Below are positions 8,159-17,924 of a stretch of DNA of 64,000 bases, one piece after another (position 1 is the first letter of the stretch; each line of letters starts with the position of its first letter). The notes beneath the pieces were generated by a model. The model was not told where the DNA came from and searched no databases. It worked only from the letters and a program-made list of their open reading frames with translations. The position numbers and the translations under genes were made by a program. Source of the DNA: an uncultured bacterium (GTDB lineage: Bacteria > DUMJ01); the NCBI GenBank assembly GCA_937958695.1, contig CALGNK010000003.1, positions 32,457 to 96,456 of the forward strand. The letters run 5' to 3'.

Positions 8159-10660
8159 ATGATAAAAGGGATGATATTAGGGGCAGGAGAGGGAACAAGG
8201 CTAAGACCTCTTACTTCAAACCATCCAAAGCCAATGGTGCCTGTTTTAAATAGACCTATCATGGAACATATCATAAGGCTATTAAAAAAGCACAATATAA
8301 CAGAGCTTTGGTGTAATCTCTATTATCTTCCTGATGAGATACAGAACTACTTTGGAGACGGGTCCAGTTTAGGCGTTCATATCTCCTTTAAGCTAGAAGA
8401 AAAACTGCCTGGAACTGCTGGAGGAGTAAAAAATTTAGAGGAATATTTTGATGATACCTTTATAGTTATAAGTGGGGATGCTATTACAGATATAGACTTA
8501 ACCTCTGCTATAAATTTTCATAAAGAGAAAGGTGCCATAGCGACAATAATACTAGCCCATGTAGAAAATCCTCTAGAGTTTGGAGTAGTTATTACCGATG
8601 AAGAAGGACGTATAGAGAAGTTCTTAGAGAAGCCTGGATGGAGCGAAGTTTTTAGTGATACGGTTAATACCGGTATATACATCTTGGAACCAAAGGTCTT
8701 TGATTTTATCCCTCAAGGAAAGGATTTTGACTTTAGTAAGGACCTATTTCCTCTATTATTAGAAGATAGACAACCCTTATATGGGTTTATAGCTCATGGA
8801 TATTGGTGTGATGTAGGGAACGTAGAAAGTTATATGAAGGTTCACTATGATGCCTTATCAGGAAAGGTAAAACTTGATATCCCTGGACAAGAGATAGCAC
8901 CAGGGGTATGGGTAGGAAAAGGAGTAAGTATATCATCTAACGCAATTATAAAGGGACCGGTATTAATAGGTGATAACGTTCAGATAAAAGATACAGCAAG
9001 AATAATGGAATTTTCTGTTATAGGCGACAATACACTAATAGATACTAATGCCTTATTGCTTAGAAGTATAGTATGGGCTAACTCTTACATAGGAGAATCA
9101 TCTACTATTACTAACGCAATAATAGGTAAGAAAGTCATTATAAAGGGTAGAGTTAGAGTTGGGGAGAATGCGGTAGTATCTGATGAGTGTTTTGTGGATG
9201 AAGGAACCCTTATAAAGCCTGGAGTAAAGGTATGGCCCTCAAAGAGTATAGAAAAGGGGACGGTGCTCTCTTCAAGTCTTGTTTGGGGAACCGGATGGAG
9301 AAAACTATACTTTTCTAATGGGACTATATTTGGCTTAGCTAATGTAGAGATAAATCCTGAATTCGCAGCCAAATTAGGGACTGCCTTTGGAGGCATATTA
9401 GAAAAAGGGTCGGAGGTAGTTTCTAGTAGGGATGCGAATAGGTCTTCTAGAATGATAAAAAGGGCTATAGTATCTGGTATTGCAAGTGCAGGTGTCAACG
9501 TAGTAGACCTACAGACAACACCTCCACCGGTAGCTCATTATTTTGCTAGAACAGAAGGACTCTCAGGAGGGGTTCAAGTTTCCACATCTCCATTTGACCC
9601 TAGAAGTGTGGACATAAAGTTCTTTGATAGTTTAGGGATAACTATTAATAGAGATACAGAGCGAAAAATAGAAACACTATTTGTAAGGGAAGATGCAAGA
9701 AGAACGTATCTATACGACATTGGAGAGATAAGATATGCGCCTAGGGCTATTGAGTCTTATATAGCGGGATTCTTATCAAAGATAAATATAGATGCAATAA
9801 AAAGTGTTGGGAAAAAGGTGGTAATAGACTATAGTTTTGGAACAACCAGTATGGTACTTCCATCAATACTTGGAAGGTTGGGATGCGAAGTCGTATCAAT
9901 AAATGCATTTATAGATGAAAGGAAGTTAGCAAAAACACGGGAGGAGTTTCAGTTCAGTATAAATCAATTATCTCAGATAGTTACAACACTAAGAGCAGAT
10001 CTAGGTATACTGATAGATAGTCAGGGGGAAAAGATATTTGTCTTAGATGAAAAGGGTTCTTTAATCTCAGATGAAGACTTAGCTTATATCCTTGCATTTT
10101 TAGCAATCAGAACTCAAGCTAAAAAAGACGTAGCATTTCCCATCTATATGCCAAGGGTCTTTGAAGAGGGGCTAAAACATTATGGTGGGAATATTGTATG
10201 GACCAAATCTTCTGATAGAGCTATAATGGAGGCTTCAACTAGAGATCATATAGTATTTGCTGGTGATGGAAGAGGAGGAGCCATATTTCCACAATTTCAG
10301 TTTACCTATGACGGAATGTTTGGATTTGTCAAACTACTAGAGTTTCTTGCCAAAGAAAACATACCACTCTCACAGTTAAGGGATTTGGTTCCTCCATACT
10401 CACTTGTAAAATCTAAAGTTAACTGCCCTTGGGAACATAAAGGAAGAGTAATGAGAGAATTATTGGAGAAAAAATATACTAACGAGGTAGATTATACCGA
10501 AGGAATAAGGGTCCTAACAGACGATGGATGGTTTCTAGTTCTCTCAGACCCAAATCGTCCTGAGTTTCACATATACGCAGAAGGAAAGGCTATAAGGCAG
10601 GCTGAAAGATTAGCGCAAGAAGCGGTAGAGATGGTAAATAGCGTAATACCTAAAGAATAA
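8159..10660 (+). CDS. Mannose-1-P guanylyltransferase-like/hexapeptide/phosphohexomutase-like protein
   Basis: Three joined domains are visible. Residues 1-235 are a nucleotidyltransferase with GAGEGTRLRPLT and PKPMVPVLNRP, the GDP-mannose/ADP-glucose pyrophosphorylase signature, plus ISGDAITD for the metal Asp. Residues 245-380 are left-handed beta-helix hexapeptides. Residues 385-833 resemble phosphomannomutase. In the mutase part the usual TASHNP phosphoserine loop reads VSTSPFDP and the DGDGDR metal loop reads AGDGRGG, so mutase activity is probably lost or changed. Fused proteins of this kind are known in cyanobacteria and Firmicutes. The likely role is supply or regulation of activated sugar for cell-surface polysaccharide; nucleotide specificity is not certain. 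Confidence 0.82.
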   Translation: MIKGMILGAGEGTRLRPLTSNHPKPMVPVLNRPIMEHIIRLLKKHNITELWCNLYYLPDEIQNYFGDGSSLGVHISFKLEEKLPGTAGGVKNLEEYFDDTFIVISGDAITDIDLTSAINFHKEKGAIATIILAHVENPLEFGVVITDEEGRIEKFLEKPGWSEVFSDTVNTGIYILEPKVFDFIPQGKDFDFSKDLFPLLLEDRQPLYGFIAHGYWCDVGNVESYMKVHYDALSGKVKLDIPGQEIAPGVWVGKGVSISSNAIIKGPVLIGDNVQIKDTARIMEFSVIGDNTLIDTNALLLRSIVWANSYIGESSTITNAIIGKKVIIKGRVRVGENAVVSDECFVDEGTLIKPGVKVWPSKSIEKGTVLSSSLVWGTGWRKLYFSNGTIFGLANVEINPEFAAKLGTAFGGILEKGSEVVSSRDANRSSRMIKRAIVSGIASAGVNVVDLQTTPPPVAHYFARTEGLSGGVQVSTSPFDPRSVDIKFFDSLGITINRDTERKIETLFVREDARRTYLYDIGEIRYAPRAIESYIAGFLSKINIDAIKSVGKKVVIDYSFGTTSMVLPSILGRLGCEVVSINAFIDERKLAKTREEFQFSINQLSQIVTTLRADLGILIDSQGEKIFVLDEKGSLISDEDLAYILAFLAIRTQAKKDVAFPIYMPRVFEEGLKHYGGNIVWTKSSDRAIMEASTRDHIVFAGDGRGGAIFPQFQFTYDGMFGFVKLLEFLAKENIPLSQLRDLVPPYSLVKSKVNCPWEHKGRVMRELLEKKYTNEVDYTEGIRVLTDDGWFLVLSDPNRPEFHIYAEGKAIRQAERLAQEAVEMVNSVIPKE

Positions 10661-10662
10661 TA

Positions 10663-11187
10663 TTAAACTAACTTAACCGTCTTTATGGGGGTGTATACAG
10701 GCCCTGTAGAAAATAGTTGACTTTGCATTAATGTAATAGAATCTACAATAAATGAGTATGGACCAAATTCTTTACCCTTAGGAAGCTTCTTTAAACTCTT
10801 TTTTACTCTCCCCAAAGTGATATGTGGGGAAAATAGTTTATCTGCAGGCTGAAATCCCTCTCGCAATAGAGAGCCTTCTATCGCATAGGCGACATTCTTT
10901 AAGGTCTCGCTTCCTTCTCCTATGCCAACCCATAATACATGAGGGAAGCTTCCTATACCCTTTAATTCTACCTTAAATGGAGAGAACTTATTCCCTACAT
11001 CATCCAAAATCTCTTCCAACTTTGAAATTTTATCTTCCTCTACCTCTCCTATAAACCTAATGGTTATGTGGAAATTCTCCTTCTCAACCCATTTTACATC
11101 AGAGATGCTACATTTCAAAGAATTGACAAGCTTATATAACTCTTCTCTTATATCCTCCGGTAATTCAACTGCTATAAAGACTCTCAT
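10663..11187 (-). CDS. thpR: RNA 2',3'-cyclic phosphodiesterase ThpR
   Basis: 2H phosphoesterase that opens 2',3'-cyclic phosphate on RNA ends (formerly LigT). Both HxT signatures are present: H40-I-T42 in FHITIRF and H122-I-T124 in SPHITLGR. I choose the ATG at 11187, which starts MRVFIAVELP as in relatives. It is preceded by AGGAGA, and its ATG overlaps the cinA stop as ATGA; ten codons upstream also lie in frame. Resulting length is 174. It is the last gene of the long - strand train. In Deinococcus-Thermus, cinA-thpR is followed by recA; here it is not. Confidence 0.9.
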   Translation of the reverse strand: MRVFIAVELPEDIREELYKLVNSLKCSISDVKWVEKENFHITIRFIGEVEEDKISKLEEILDDVGNKFSPFKVELKGIGSFPHVLWVGIGEGSETLKNVAYAIEGSLLREGFQPADKLFSPHITLGRVKKSLKKLPKGKEFGPYSFIVDSITLMQSQLFSTGPVYTPIKTVKLV

Positions 11188-12377
11188 ATAGATCTCCTCA
11201 ACATATCTAAAGCCCATTGAACAGCCAAGAATCTAATCCTAGATCTGTCTCCTTCTAGTTGAAAATCCCTACAGATAGCATTATTATCCTTTACTATCCC
11301 AATACAAATGTACCCAATAGGTCTATCGGTATCTCCAGCGGTTGGCCCTGCATTTCCAGTGATACCTATACCTATATCTGCAGAGAGCTTTTCCTTGGCT
11401 ATTCTAGCAAGACTTTCAGCCATTTCTAAACTTACTTCACCTGCATCAAATATATAAGGAGGGATACCTAGAGTCCTTTTAGCCCAATGAGAGTAAGGAA
11501 CAAACCCGCCTTTAAAAACTTTGGAACTACCAGGAATACTAGTTATTCTTTCTGACAATAAACCTCCCGTACATGATTCTGCGATAGCCAATGTAAGAGA
11601 GTTCTCCACTAGTTTTTTTACTACAACTTCTACTAAAGTTTCATCTCTATCGGTAAATATATAATCCCCTAATCTTTCTTTTACTCTTTCAAAAAGTTCC
11701 CTTGCATTTTCTCCTTTTATGAAAAGCTTTATCTCTAAAGGCTCTCCTATAAGAATATCAACGCTTGATTGATTTTCTTTTATAATATCCAAGATCTTAG
11801 ATTCAACCATAGATTCTCCAAGTCCAAAGACTCTTAATGTAAAGTAAGGTATATTCTGTAGATAGAGAACTTCTAACCTTTTTTTAATAGTATTTTCCCA
11901 GATATCCCTAGCCTCTCTAGGAACTCCAGGTAGAACAACTATATCCTTTCCATTATGTTTAATCCAGAATCCAGGGGCAACCCCCACATTGTTTCTTAAA
12001 ACTTCTCCTCCTTTAGGGATAAATGCCTCCTTAGTCGAACCTGGACCTAATGGCCTATTCCTCATAGAGAAATAGTATTTGACATTTTCAAAAGCCTCCT
12101 CAGAGAATACTAATGGTAGACCAGTAAAGAGAGATACTGCTTCTCTAGTCAGGTCATCATGTGTGGGACCTAAACCTCCAGTAATCAATATAAAGTTTGC
12201 TTCTTTTGTTGCAAATCTTAGACTGTCTACAATATCAGCTATACTATCTCCAACGTTGAGCATACCCTTTACTTTTATACCAAGTTTAACAAGGTCTTGG
12301 GCTATAAATACCGCATTGGTATTTACTGTAGCTCCTCTTAAAAGCTCATTCCCTACTCCTATAATATAGGCTTCCAT
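11184..12377 (-). CDS. cinA: CinA: COG1058/PncC-type nicotinamide-nucleotide amidohydrolase
   Basis: Two domains. Residues 1-240 are the molybdopterin-binding-like domain, with GNELLRGATVNTN, TGGLGPTHDD and VVLPGVP. Residues about 250-397 are the PncC-type NMN deamidase, with AESCTGGLLSERIT and GITGNAGPT. CinA recycles pyridine nucleotides in many bacteria and is competence-linked in some. Length of 397 is normal. The gene follows rimO by only four bases and overlaps thpR as ATGA, so it belongs to the same transcript. Confidence 0.93.
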   Translation of the reverse strand: MEAYIIGVGNELLRGATVNTNAVFIAQDLVKLGIKVKGMLNVGDSIADIVDSLRFATKEANFILITGGLGPTHDDLTREAVSLFTGLPLVFSEEAFENVKYYFSMRNRPLGPGSTKEAFIPKGGEVLRNNVGVAPGFWIKHNGKDIVVLPGVPREARDIWENTIKKRLEVLYLQNIPYFTLRVFGLGESMVESKILDIIKENQSSVDILIGEPLEIKLFIKGENARELFERVKERLGDYIFTDRDETLVEVVVKKLVENSLTLAIAESCTGGLLSERITSIPGSSKVFKGGFVPYSHWAKRTLGIPPYIFDAGEVSLEMAESLARIAKEKLSADIGIGITGNAGPTAGDTDRPIGYICIGIVKDNNAICRDFQLEGDRSRIRFLAVQWALDMLRRSI

Positions 12378-12381
12378 AGTA

Positions 12382-13689
12382 CTAATCCCTCCAGATTCTT
12401 CCCCAAAAATCGTATCCTTCTACTTTTTCTATAGTAATTTCTACAAACTTACCTAGTATATCTTCTTTACTCTTTATAAAGACTCTAGAATCAATCTCAG
12501 GGGCATCCATATATGTCCTTCCTATAAATATACTACAATCATCTATAGTTCTATCAAGTTTATTTTCAACTAAAACTCTAAATCTTTTCCCTATAAGACT
12601 CCTATGAAAATCTAATGTAATTTTCTCTTGCAAAACTTGAGCTTTTTTCATCCTAAATCTCTTAACTCTTTCTGGTATAGGGTCTCCAAGTTCATAAGCA
12701 GGTGTCCCCTCTTCTTGTGAATAGGCAAAGAATCCTACCCTATGTATTCTTGTTCTATCAAGAAATTCCAGAAGATTTTCAAAAGCATTTTGTGTTTCAG
12801 TAGGGTATCCTATAATAAAAGAACTCCTTATAATTACATCTGGAATTTCCCTAACCAGTCTTATGGCCTTCTCTGCAACTTCTCTATTTGGTCTGCCCAT
12901 ACTTGTAAGAACAGAGTTATCGATATGCTGTAGAGGTATATCAACATACTTTACAATCTTATCTAGATTACATATGGCGGTTACTAAGTTTTCATCAACT
13001 CTACTTGGATATAGATACATTAGCCTTATCCAAAAATCTCCACTCATATGGTTTAAATCCTTCAAAAGGTCAACAAGATTATAATCCTTATACTTATAAC
13101 TAGTTAAATCTTGAGCCACTAAGACAATTTCTTTACTTCCTTTAGCCAAAGCTCCTTCTGCTTCCCTAAGAATCTCTTCCGGATCTCTCACTTGCAAATT
13201 ACCCCTTATCAAAGGTATGGCGCAATATCTGCATCTATTGTTACATCCATCAGCAATCTTGAGATAGTATACTAAAGAGGGTTTCTCTACCTTAAATTTT
13301 AAGAGGTCATTCAAATTACCATCTTTCATAAATCTATTCCCATTTAAAACTCTATTAACAATATCAGGGAATTCTCTTATATTACCAAGACCTATAACCG
13401 CATCTACCTCTGGGAATTCATCAAAAAGCTCTTCTAAATATCTCTGTGCTAAACAACCGGTAATAATAAATCTTACTCCGGTCTTCTTTTTTCGATCTAT
13501 AAATCTTAATATATAATTTATAGCCTCTTCCTTAGCAGTTTTAATAAAACCACAGGTATTTAGAATAATAATATCAGCCTTATTTATGTCTTCTACAACA
13601 TCAAAACTAGATTCCTTTAATACTGTAGCTATACCAGAGGAATCAACTTCATTCTTGAAACAGCCTAAAGTATGTATATAGACCTTCAT
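12382..13689 (-). CDS. rimO: Ribosomal protein S12 methylthiotransferase RimO
   Basis: Radical SAM enzyme that adds a methylthio group to Asp of ribosomal protein S12. An N-terminal UPF0004 domain has three cluster cysteines, C10, C46 and C79. The radical SAM motif is CNNRCRYC (C149, C153, C156). A C-terminal TRAM domain ends the protein. RimO rather than MiaB is indicated by the opening HTLGCFKNEVDSS and by LMYLYPSR. The start overlaps the rodZ stop by four bases. Confidence 0.92.
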   Translation of the reverse strand: MKVYIHTLGCFKNEVDSSGIATVLKESSFDVVEDINKADIIILNTCGFIKTAKEEAINYILRFIDRKKKTGVRFIITGCLAQRYLEELFDEFPEVDAVIGLGNIREFPDIVNRVLNGNRFMKDGNLNDLLKFKVEKPSLVYYLKIADGCNNRCRYCAIPLIRGNLQVRDPEEILREAEGALAKGSKEIVLVAQDLTSYKYKDYNLVDLLKDLNHMSGDFWIRLMYLYPSRVDENLVTAICNLDKIVKYVDIPLQHIDNSVLTSMGRPNREVAEKAIRLVREIPDVIIRSSFIIGYPTETQNAFENLLEFLDRTRIHRVGFFAYSQEEGTPAYELGDPIPERVKRFRMKKAQVLQEKITLDFHRSLIGKRFRVLVENKLDRTIDDCSIFIGRTYMDAPEIDSRVFIKSKEDILGKFVEITIEKVEGYDFWGRIWRD

Positions 13690-14462
13690 TCTGGCAAAAA
13701 TTCTCTTTCTAGCACCTCACCCTTCTTACCTAAAATGCCTAAATCTTTCCCATTCACTGTAATACTAATACCACCTGCATTACCAGTTCTAACGATTATT
13801 TTTTCTTTTCCTTTCCAAGAATAGAAATCTCCATTATTTAAGAATCCCTCGAATACCTTATTCCCATCTACTATAACCCTAAGCCAAGAATAGTCTAAGC
13901 CCTTTATCTCTACGGATACCTCTCTCTTCTCTGGTATCACCTGAGCTGGGGTCTCCTTAATAGTAACCTTTTCTTCTTTAGGTTTGGGTTCTTCTGAGAC
14001 CAGTTTTTCAAGAGGCTGAAGTTCTTCTTTAGTAGGTTTTTCTATCTGTTGCGATATTTCTACCCTATTACGTGTCTCCCGCCTTACAATAAAACCTAAA
14101 GGTCCCTGGCGAAAGGCTATAAGGAATATAAATACAATAATGATAACTATTATAATAATAAGAAGGAATAGAGGCTTTAGCTTTCTAATATCCCTTTTTT
14201 CCTCTTCTTCTAAATTGCCAGCTAATCTTAATTCCTCATCTAGAATGGTGGATAGTTTATTGTAATCAAGATTAAGTAGAGATGCGTATATCTTTAAAAA
14301 ACCACGAATATATACAGGCTCTTGTAACTCCTTATAATCACCGTTTTCCAAAGCCAATATCGTACTTTTCTTCAATTTAGTAGCCTTAGCAGCTTCTTCT
14401 ATGCTAAGGTTAAGACTTTCCCTTCTTTCTCTCAGTATTTCTCCTAATTTTCTCTCACTCAC
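13686..14462 (-). CDS. rodZ: RodZ-like cytoskeletal membrane protein (HTH, TM, DUF4115)
   Basis: Cytosolic helix-turn-helix at residues 1-70 (LGEILRERRESLNLSIEEAA..., SxxLALENGDY), one membrane helix at about 97-117, a linker rich in Lys/Glu/Pro, and an outside DUF4115 domain at 185-258 (WLRVIVDGNKVFEGFLNNGD). This is the RodZ/YmfM architecture linking MreB to the membrane during rod-shape growth. Position next to rimO and cinA, downstream of ftsK, repeats the order seen in Firmicutes. Both ends overlap their neighbours by four bases. Confidence 0.85.
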   Translation of the reverse strand: MSERKLGEILRERRESLNLSIEEAAKATKLKKSTILALENGDYKELQEPVYIRGFLKIYASLLNLDYNKLSTILDEELRLAGNLEEEEKRDIRKLKPLFLLIIIIVIIIVFIFLIAFRQGPLGFIVRRETRNRVEISQQIEKPTKEELQPLEKLVSEEPKPKEEKVTIKETPAQVIPEKREVSVEIKGLDYSWLRVIVDGNKVFEGFLNNGDFYSWKGKEKIIVRTGNAGGISITVNGKDLGILGKKGEVLEREFLPE

Positions 14463-15349
14463 TTTTCAAAAGGTATTCCATCGTAAGCTGGAGCCACTGC
14501 CCTCCCCACTACTCCTACTAATACACACATAGTAACTATATAAGGTATCATCTGAATAAACTGAGTAGGTATACCAAAACCTTCTAATCTCATTCTGAAG
14601 GCTTCGGCTAGACCAAAAAGAAAACAGGCAGAGAAAGAGCCTAAAGGAGTCCATCTACCAAATATCATTCCTGCTAAAGCTATAAAACCCCTCCCGGTAG
14701 TCATACCTTCAACAAAGACCCTAGCATGTTCTAGACTTAAGAAAGCTCCACCTAATCCCCCAAGGACTCCACTTATAAGCACTCCGCTATATCTCATTTT
14801 TATAACATCTACACCGAGGCTATCGGCTGCATAAGGATTTTCTCCACAGGCCCTAAGCCTTAATCCATATCTAGTCTTAAAAATAACTATCTGACTTATT
14901 ATAATTACAGCAAACATTATAACTATAAGAGGAGAGATCTGCCAGTTTGTACCGGGAAAACGCCACTGAACCATTCCCTCTATATGTGGAGAAGAACCAG
15001 CTGCTTTAAAGATTAATCTAGACAGGAAAGTGGTAAGTCCTGTAGCCATTATATTTAGCGCAGTTCCACTTATTATCTGGTTTATTCTAAATGTTATAGA
15101 AACTACTGCATGTATAAGGGCAATCAAAAAGCCAAACGACATAGCAGTCAAGAGCCCAATCCAAGGATTATTAGTAAAATAAGTCCCTACAACTGCCCCA
15201 AATGCACCTACTAACATTATACCCTCTAAAGCTATATTTACTACTCCACCACGTTCGCTAAACACACCACCCAACGAGGCGAAGGTTAATGGAACCGACA
15301 TCCTTAATGCTGAAATCAAAAGTTCCAGTGATAAGATTCCACTAATCAT
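14459..15349 (-). CDS. BMP-type nucleoside ABC importer, permease 2
   Basis: Polytopic inner-membrane protein of the BPD_transp_2 family. It contains the conserved ERGGVVNIALEGIMLVGA and the cytosolic coupling segment GLRLRACGENPYAADSLG. This permease type (NupQ/YufQ) pairs with a BmpA-like binding protein and an RbsA-like ATPase to import purine nucleosides. It overlaps the partner permease by four bases. Confidence 0.88.
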   Translation of the reverse strand: MISGILSLELLISALRMSVPLTFASLGGVFSERGGVVNIALEGIMLVGAFGAVVGTYFTNNPWIGLLTAMSFGFLIALIHAVVSITFRINQIISGTALNIMATGLTTFLSRLIFKAAGSSPHIEGMVQWRFPGTNWQISPLIVIMFAVIIISQIVIFKTRYGLRLRACGENPYAADSLGVDVIKMRYSGVLISGVLGGLGGAFLSLEHARVFVEGMTTGRGFIALAGMIFGRWTPLGSFSACFLFGLAEAFRMRLEGFGIPTQFIQMIPYIVTMCVLVGVVGRAVAPAYDGIPFEK

Positions 15350-16425
15350 TCGCTTTCCCTCTCTAATCTCTGTAGTAGTCTGAATATAAACTCGTTTCCG
15401 ATAGCTACAAAGATAATGATTATCGCCTGAATCACACGGATAAGTTCTCTAGGGGTATTTGTAAAGACATCCATAGCTAGAGCACCTCTATCCAATACGC
15501 CAAAGAGTATACTGGCAAATACTATCCCTATAGGGCTACTCTTTCCAAGAAGAGCTACCGCTATCCCGGTAAAACCAGTTCCTCGAGAAAATCCATCCAA
15601 AAATCTATATCTATAACCCATAACATCATTTACACCAGCAAGTCCTCCCAAGGCTCCACTGAGAAACATAACAAGTATCATAATATAACTGGGATTTATA
15701 CCACCATATCTACTTGCCTTAGGATTCAACCCTACTGCTTTTATCTCATATCCCCATTTTGTTCTTTCTAGAAGATACCAAATCATTATACAGAATACAA
15801 TCGCTATGAAAAATGTATAATTTAGAGGAACACTAGGAGAAAGATTTATGCCAAGTTTGTTGAATAGTGGATATACCCTAGGTATGATAGAACCACTAAA
15901 TAATTCTTTCGTCTGTGGTATAGGATTTATCTGTCCTGGTTCCTTGAAAGGATTATTCACTAGATAATTGGTAAGAGCCATCGCTATAAAATTTAACATT
16001 ATGGTAATTATAACCTCGTGGGCTCCAAAGCGTGCTTTAAGATAACCAGCAATTACTCCCCATAAGCCACCAAAAATCATAGCAAATATCAATCCCATAG
16101 GAATTCCAATTATAGGATGTACATTAAAGGTTATACCAAACCATGCGCAGGCAAAAGCCCCTATATATAACTGCCCCTCAACACCTATATTGAAAAGACC
16201 TCCTTTAAAGGCTAAGGCAACTGCTAGCCCGCTAAATATAAGTGGGGTAGCATTAAAGAGTACATAACCCCAACCGTTTATACTAGTTACAGAGTTTATG
16301 AGTAATATCTTATATACGTAGAAAGGATTTTCTCCAAGGATATACATAACTATAGCGCCTACAGAAAATGCTAACAAAACAGCCAAAAAAGGAGCTAATA
16401 TATTTATTAAAATTCGTCTTATCAT
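15346..16425 (-). CDS. BMP-type nucleoside ABC importer, permease 1
   Basis: Longer partner permease (NupP/YufP-like, 359 residues). About ten membrane helices, the conserved FKGGLFNIGVEGQLYIGA, and the coupling loop KWGYEIKAVGLNPKASRYGG are present. It lies one base after the ATPase gene and overlaps the second permease. Heterodimeric permease pairs like this are typical of the nucleoside branch, unlike homodimeric ribose permeases. Confidence 0.88.
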   Translation of the reverse strand: MIRRILINILAPFLAVLLAFSVGAIVMYILGENPFYVYKILLINSVTSINGWGYVLFNATPLIFSGLAVALAFKGGLFNIGVEGQLYIGAFACAWFGITFNVHPIIGIPMGLIFAMIFGGLWGVIAGYLKARFGAHEVIITIMLNFIAMALTNYLVNNPFKEPGQINPIPQTKELFSGSIIPRVYPLFNKLGINLSPSVPLNYTFFIAIVFCIMIWYLLERTKWGYEIKAVGLNPKASRYGGINPSYIMILVMFLSGALGGLAGVNDVMGYRYRFLDGFSRGTGFTGIAVALLGKSSPIGIVFASILFGVLDRGALAMDVFTNTPRELIRVIQAIIIIFVAIGNEFIFRLLQRLERESE

Positions 16426-16426
16426 A

Positions 16427-17923
16427 TCAGTCTTTCCTTGCCCCTGTCATATATAATCCTAATGTTGCTTCATCCACTTCTTTTGGAGAAATTATCCCTA
16501 CTATCTCACCATTATATATAACTGCTATCCTATCGCTTAGAGTCATTATTTCATCCAGGTCGGAAGAGTATAAAAGTACTGACATACCTTTTTTTCTTGC
16601 AGACAAAAGTAGATTATGAACCATCTCTGTAGCCCCTATATCCAACCCTCTAGTTGGCTGAGAGGCTATAAGTACTTCTGGTTCAGAGTAAAACTCTCTT
16701 CCAAGGATAACCTTCTGTTGATTCCCGCCAGAGAGAAATCTAACATTCTTATCTACAGAGGATGTTCTTATATCATAGGCTTTCACTATATTACTCGCAG
16801 TTTCCTTTATTACAGGAAGGTTTAATTTTCCTCCTACCGAGTAAGGTTCTTTATAGTGTCTCCCAAGTATAATATTTTCTGCTACCGTAAAATCCAAAAT
16901 AAGTCCAGTTGTTTGCCTATCCTCCGGGATAAAACCTATCCCTATCTCTCTCAAACTCCTAGGGTCTAGATGTTGAACCTCCCTACCTTTATAAAAGATT
17001 TTACCCTTTTCAGGTTTTAATAAACCGGTTATTATTTCTAAAAGTTCTTTCTGGCCATTACCCTCTATTCCAGCTAATCCTAATATTTCCTTTTTATAGA
17101 GGGTTAGATTGATATTCTTTAATCTTGGAGGTAAACTTATACCTTCAAGTCTTAAGACCTCATCACCACGTTCATAAGCTTCAATCTGCGGAGATTCCAA
17201 AGTTTTACCTATCATAAGACGAGCCAAAGTCTCCTCATCAGCTTCCTTTCCTTCTAACTCACCAACCACCTTGCCTCTCCTCATTACTGTTATCCTATCA
17301 GAAATTCTAAGGACCTCTTTAAGCTTATGGGAGATAAATATAATTGTCTTTCCCTGTCTTTTAAGATTTTCCAAGATCTCAAAGAGTTCTTCTATCTCCT
17401 GAGGTATAAGGAGTGCTGTAGGTTCATCCAAAATTAAAATCTCTGCGCCTCGATATAAAAGTTTTATCAACTCTACTTTCTGGAGTATCCCTACCGAGAG
17501 GTCTTCTACTTTTTCTTCAAGTGGGACAGATAATCCATAAGAATCCATTAATTTTTTTAATTCTAAGCATATAGAATCTTTATCTAAGACACCTCTTTTT
17601 ATCACTTCTTTACCTAGTATTATATTTTCCCAAACAGTAAAAGGAGGAACGAGCATAAAGTGCTGGTGAACCATCCCTATCCCTAAGCTAATAGCAACAG
17701 AAGGGTTAGAGATTTCAACCTTCTTCCCCTTATAAAATATCTCGCCCCTGTCGGGGCGGATAAGACCATAAATAATGTTCATTAAAGTAGTCTTGCCCGC
17801 CCCGTTCTCTCCAATGATAGAATGTATTTCACCCTGCCGAATCTTTATCTCTACATTATCATTTGCCAAAACTCCAGGGAAATGCTTTGTTATACCCCTA
17901 GTTTCAAGTATATATTCTGCCAT
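16427..17923 (-). CDS. BMP-type nucleoside ABC importer, double ATPase
   Basis: Two fused ABC domains in 498 residues (NupO/RbsA type). The first half has an intact Walker A GENGAGKTT and Walker B ILILDEPTA. The second half has GIEGNGQKEL in place of a full P-loop but keeps LSGGNQQKVILGRE. Asymmetry of this sort is normal for RbsA-like proteins. It is placed directly after the binding-protein gene and before both permeases. Confidence 0.92.
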   Translation of the reverse strand: MAEYILETRGITKHFPGVLANDNVEIKIRQGEIHSIIGENGAGKTTLMNIIYGLIRPDRGEIFYKGKKVEISNPSVAISLGIGMVHQHFMLVPPFTVWENIILGKEVIKRGVLDKDSICLELKKLMDSYGLSVPLEEKVEDLSVGILQKVELIKLLYRGAEILILDEPTALLIPQEIEELFEILENLKRQGKTIIFISHKLKEVLRISDRITVMRRGKVVGELEGKEADEETLARLMIGKTLESPQIEAYERGDEVLRLEGISLPPRLKNINLTLYKKEILGLAGIEGNGQKELLEIITGLLKPEKGKIFYKGREVQHLDPRSLREIGIGFIPEDRQTTGLILDFTVAENIILGRHYKEPYSVGGKLNLPVIKETASNIVKAYDIRTSSVDKNVRFLSGGNQQKVILGREFYSEPEVLIASQPTRGLDIGATEMVHNLLLSARKKGMSVLLYSSDLDEIMTLSDRIAVIYNGEIVGIISPKEVDEATLGLYMTGARKD

Positions 17924-17924
17924 T

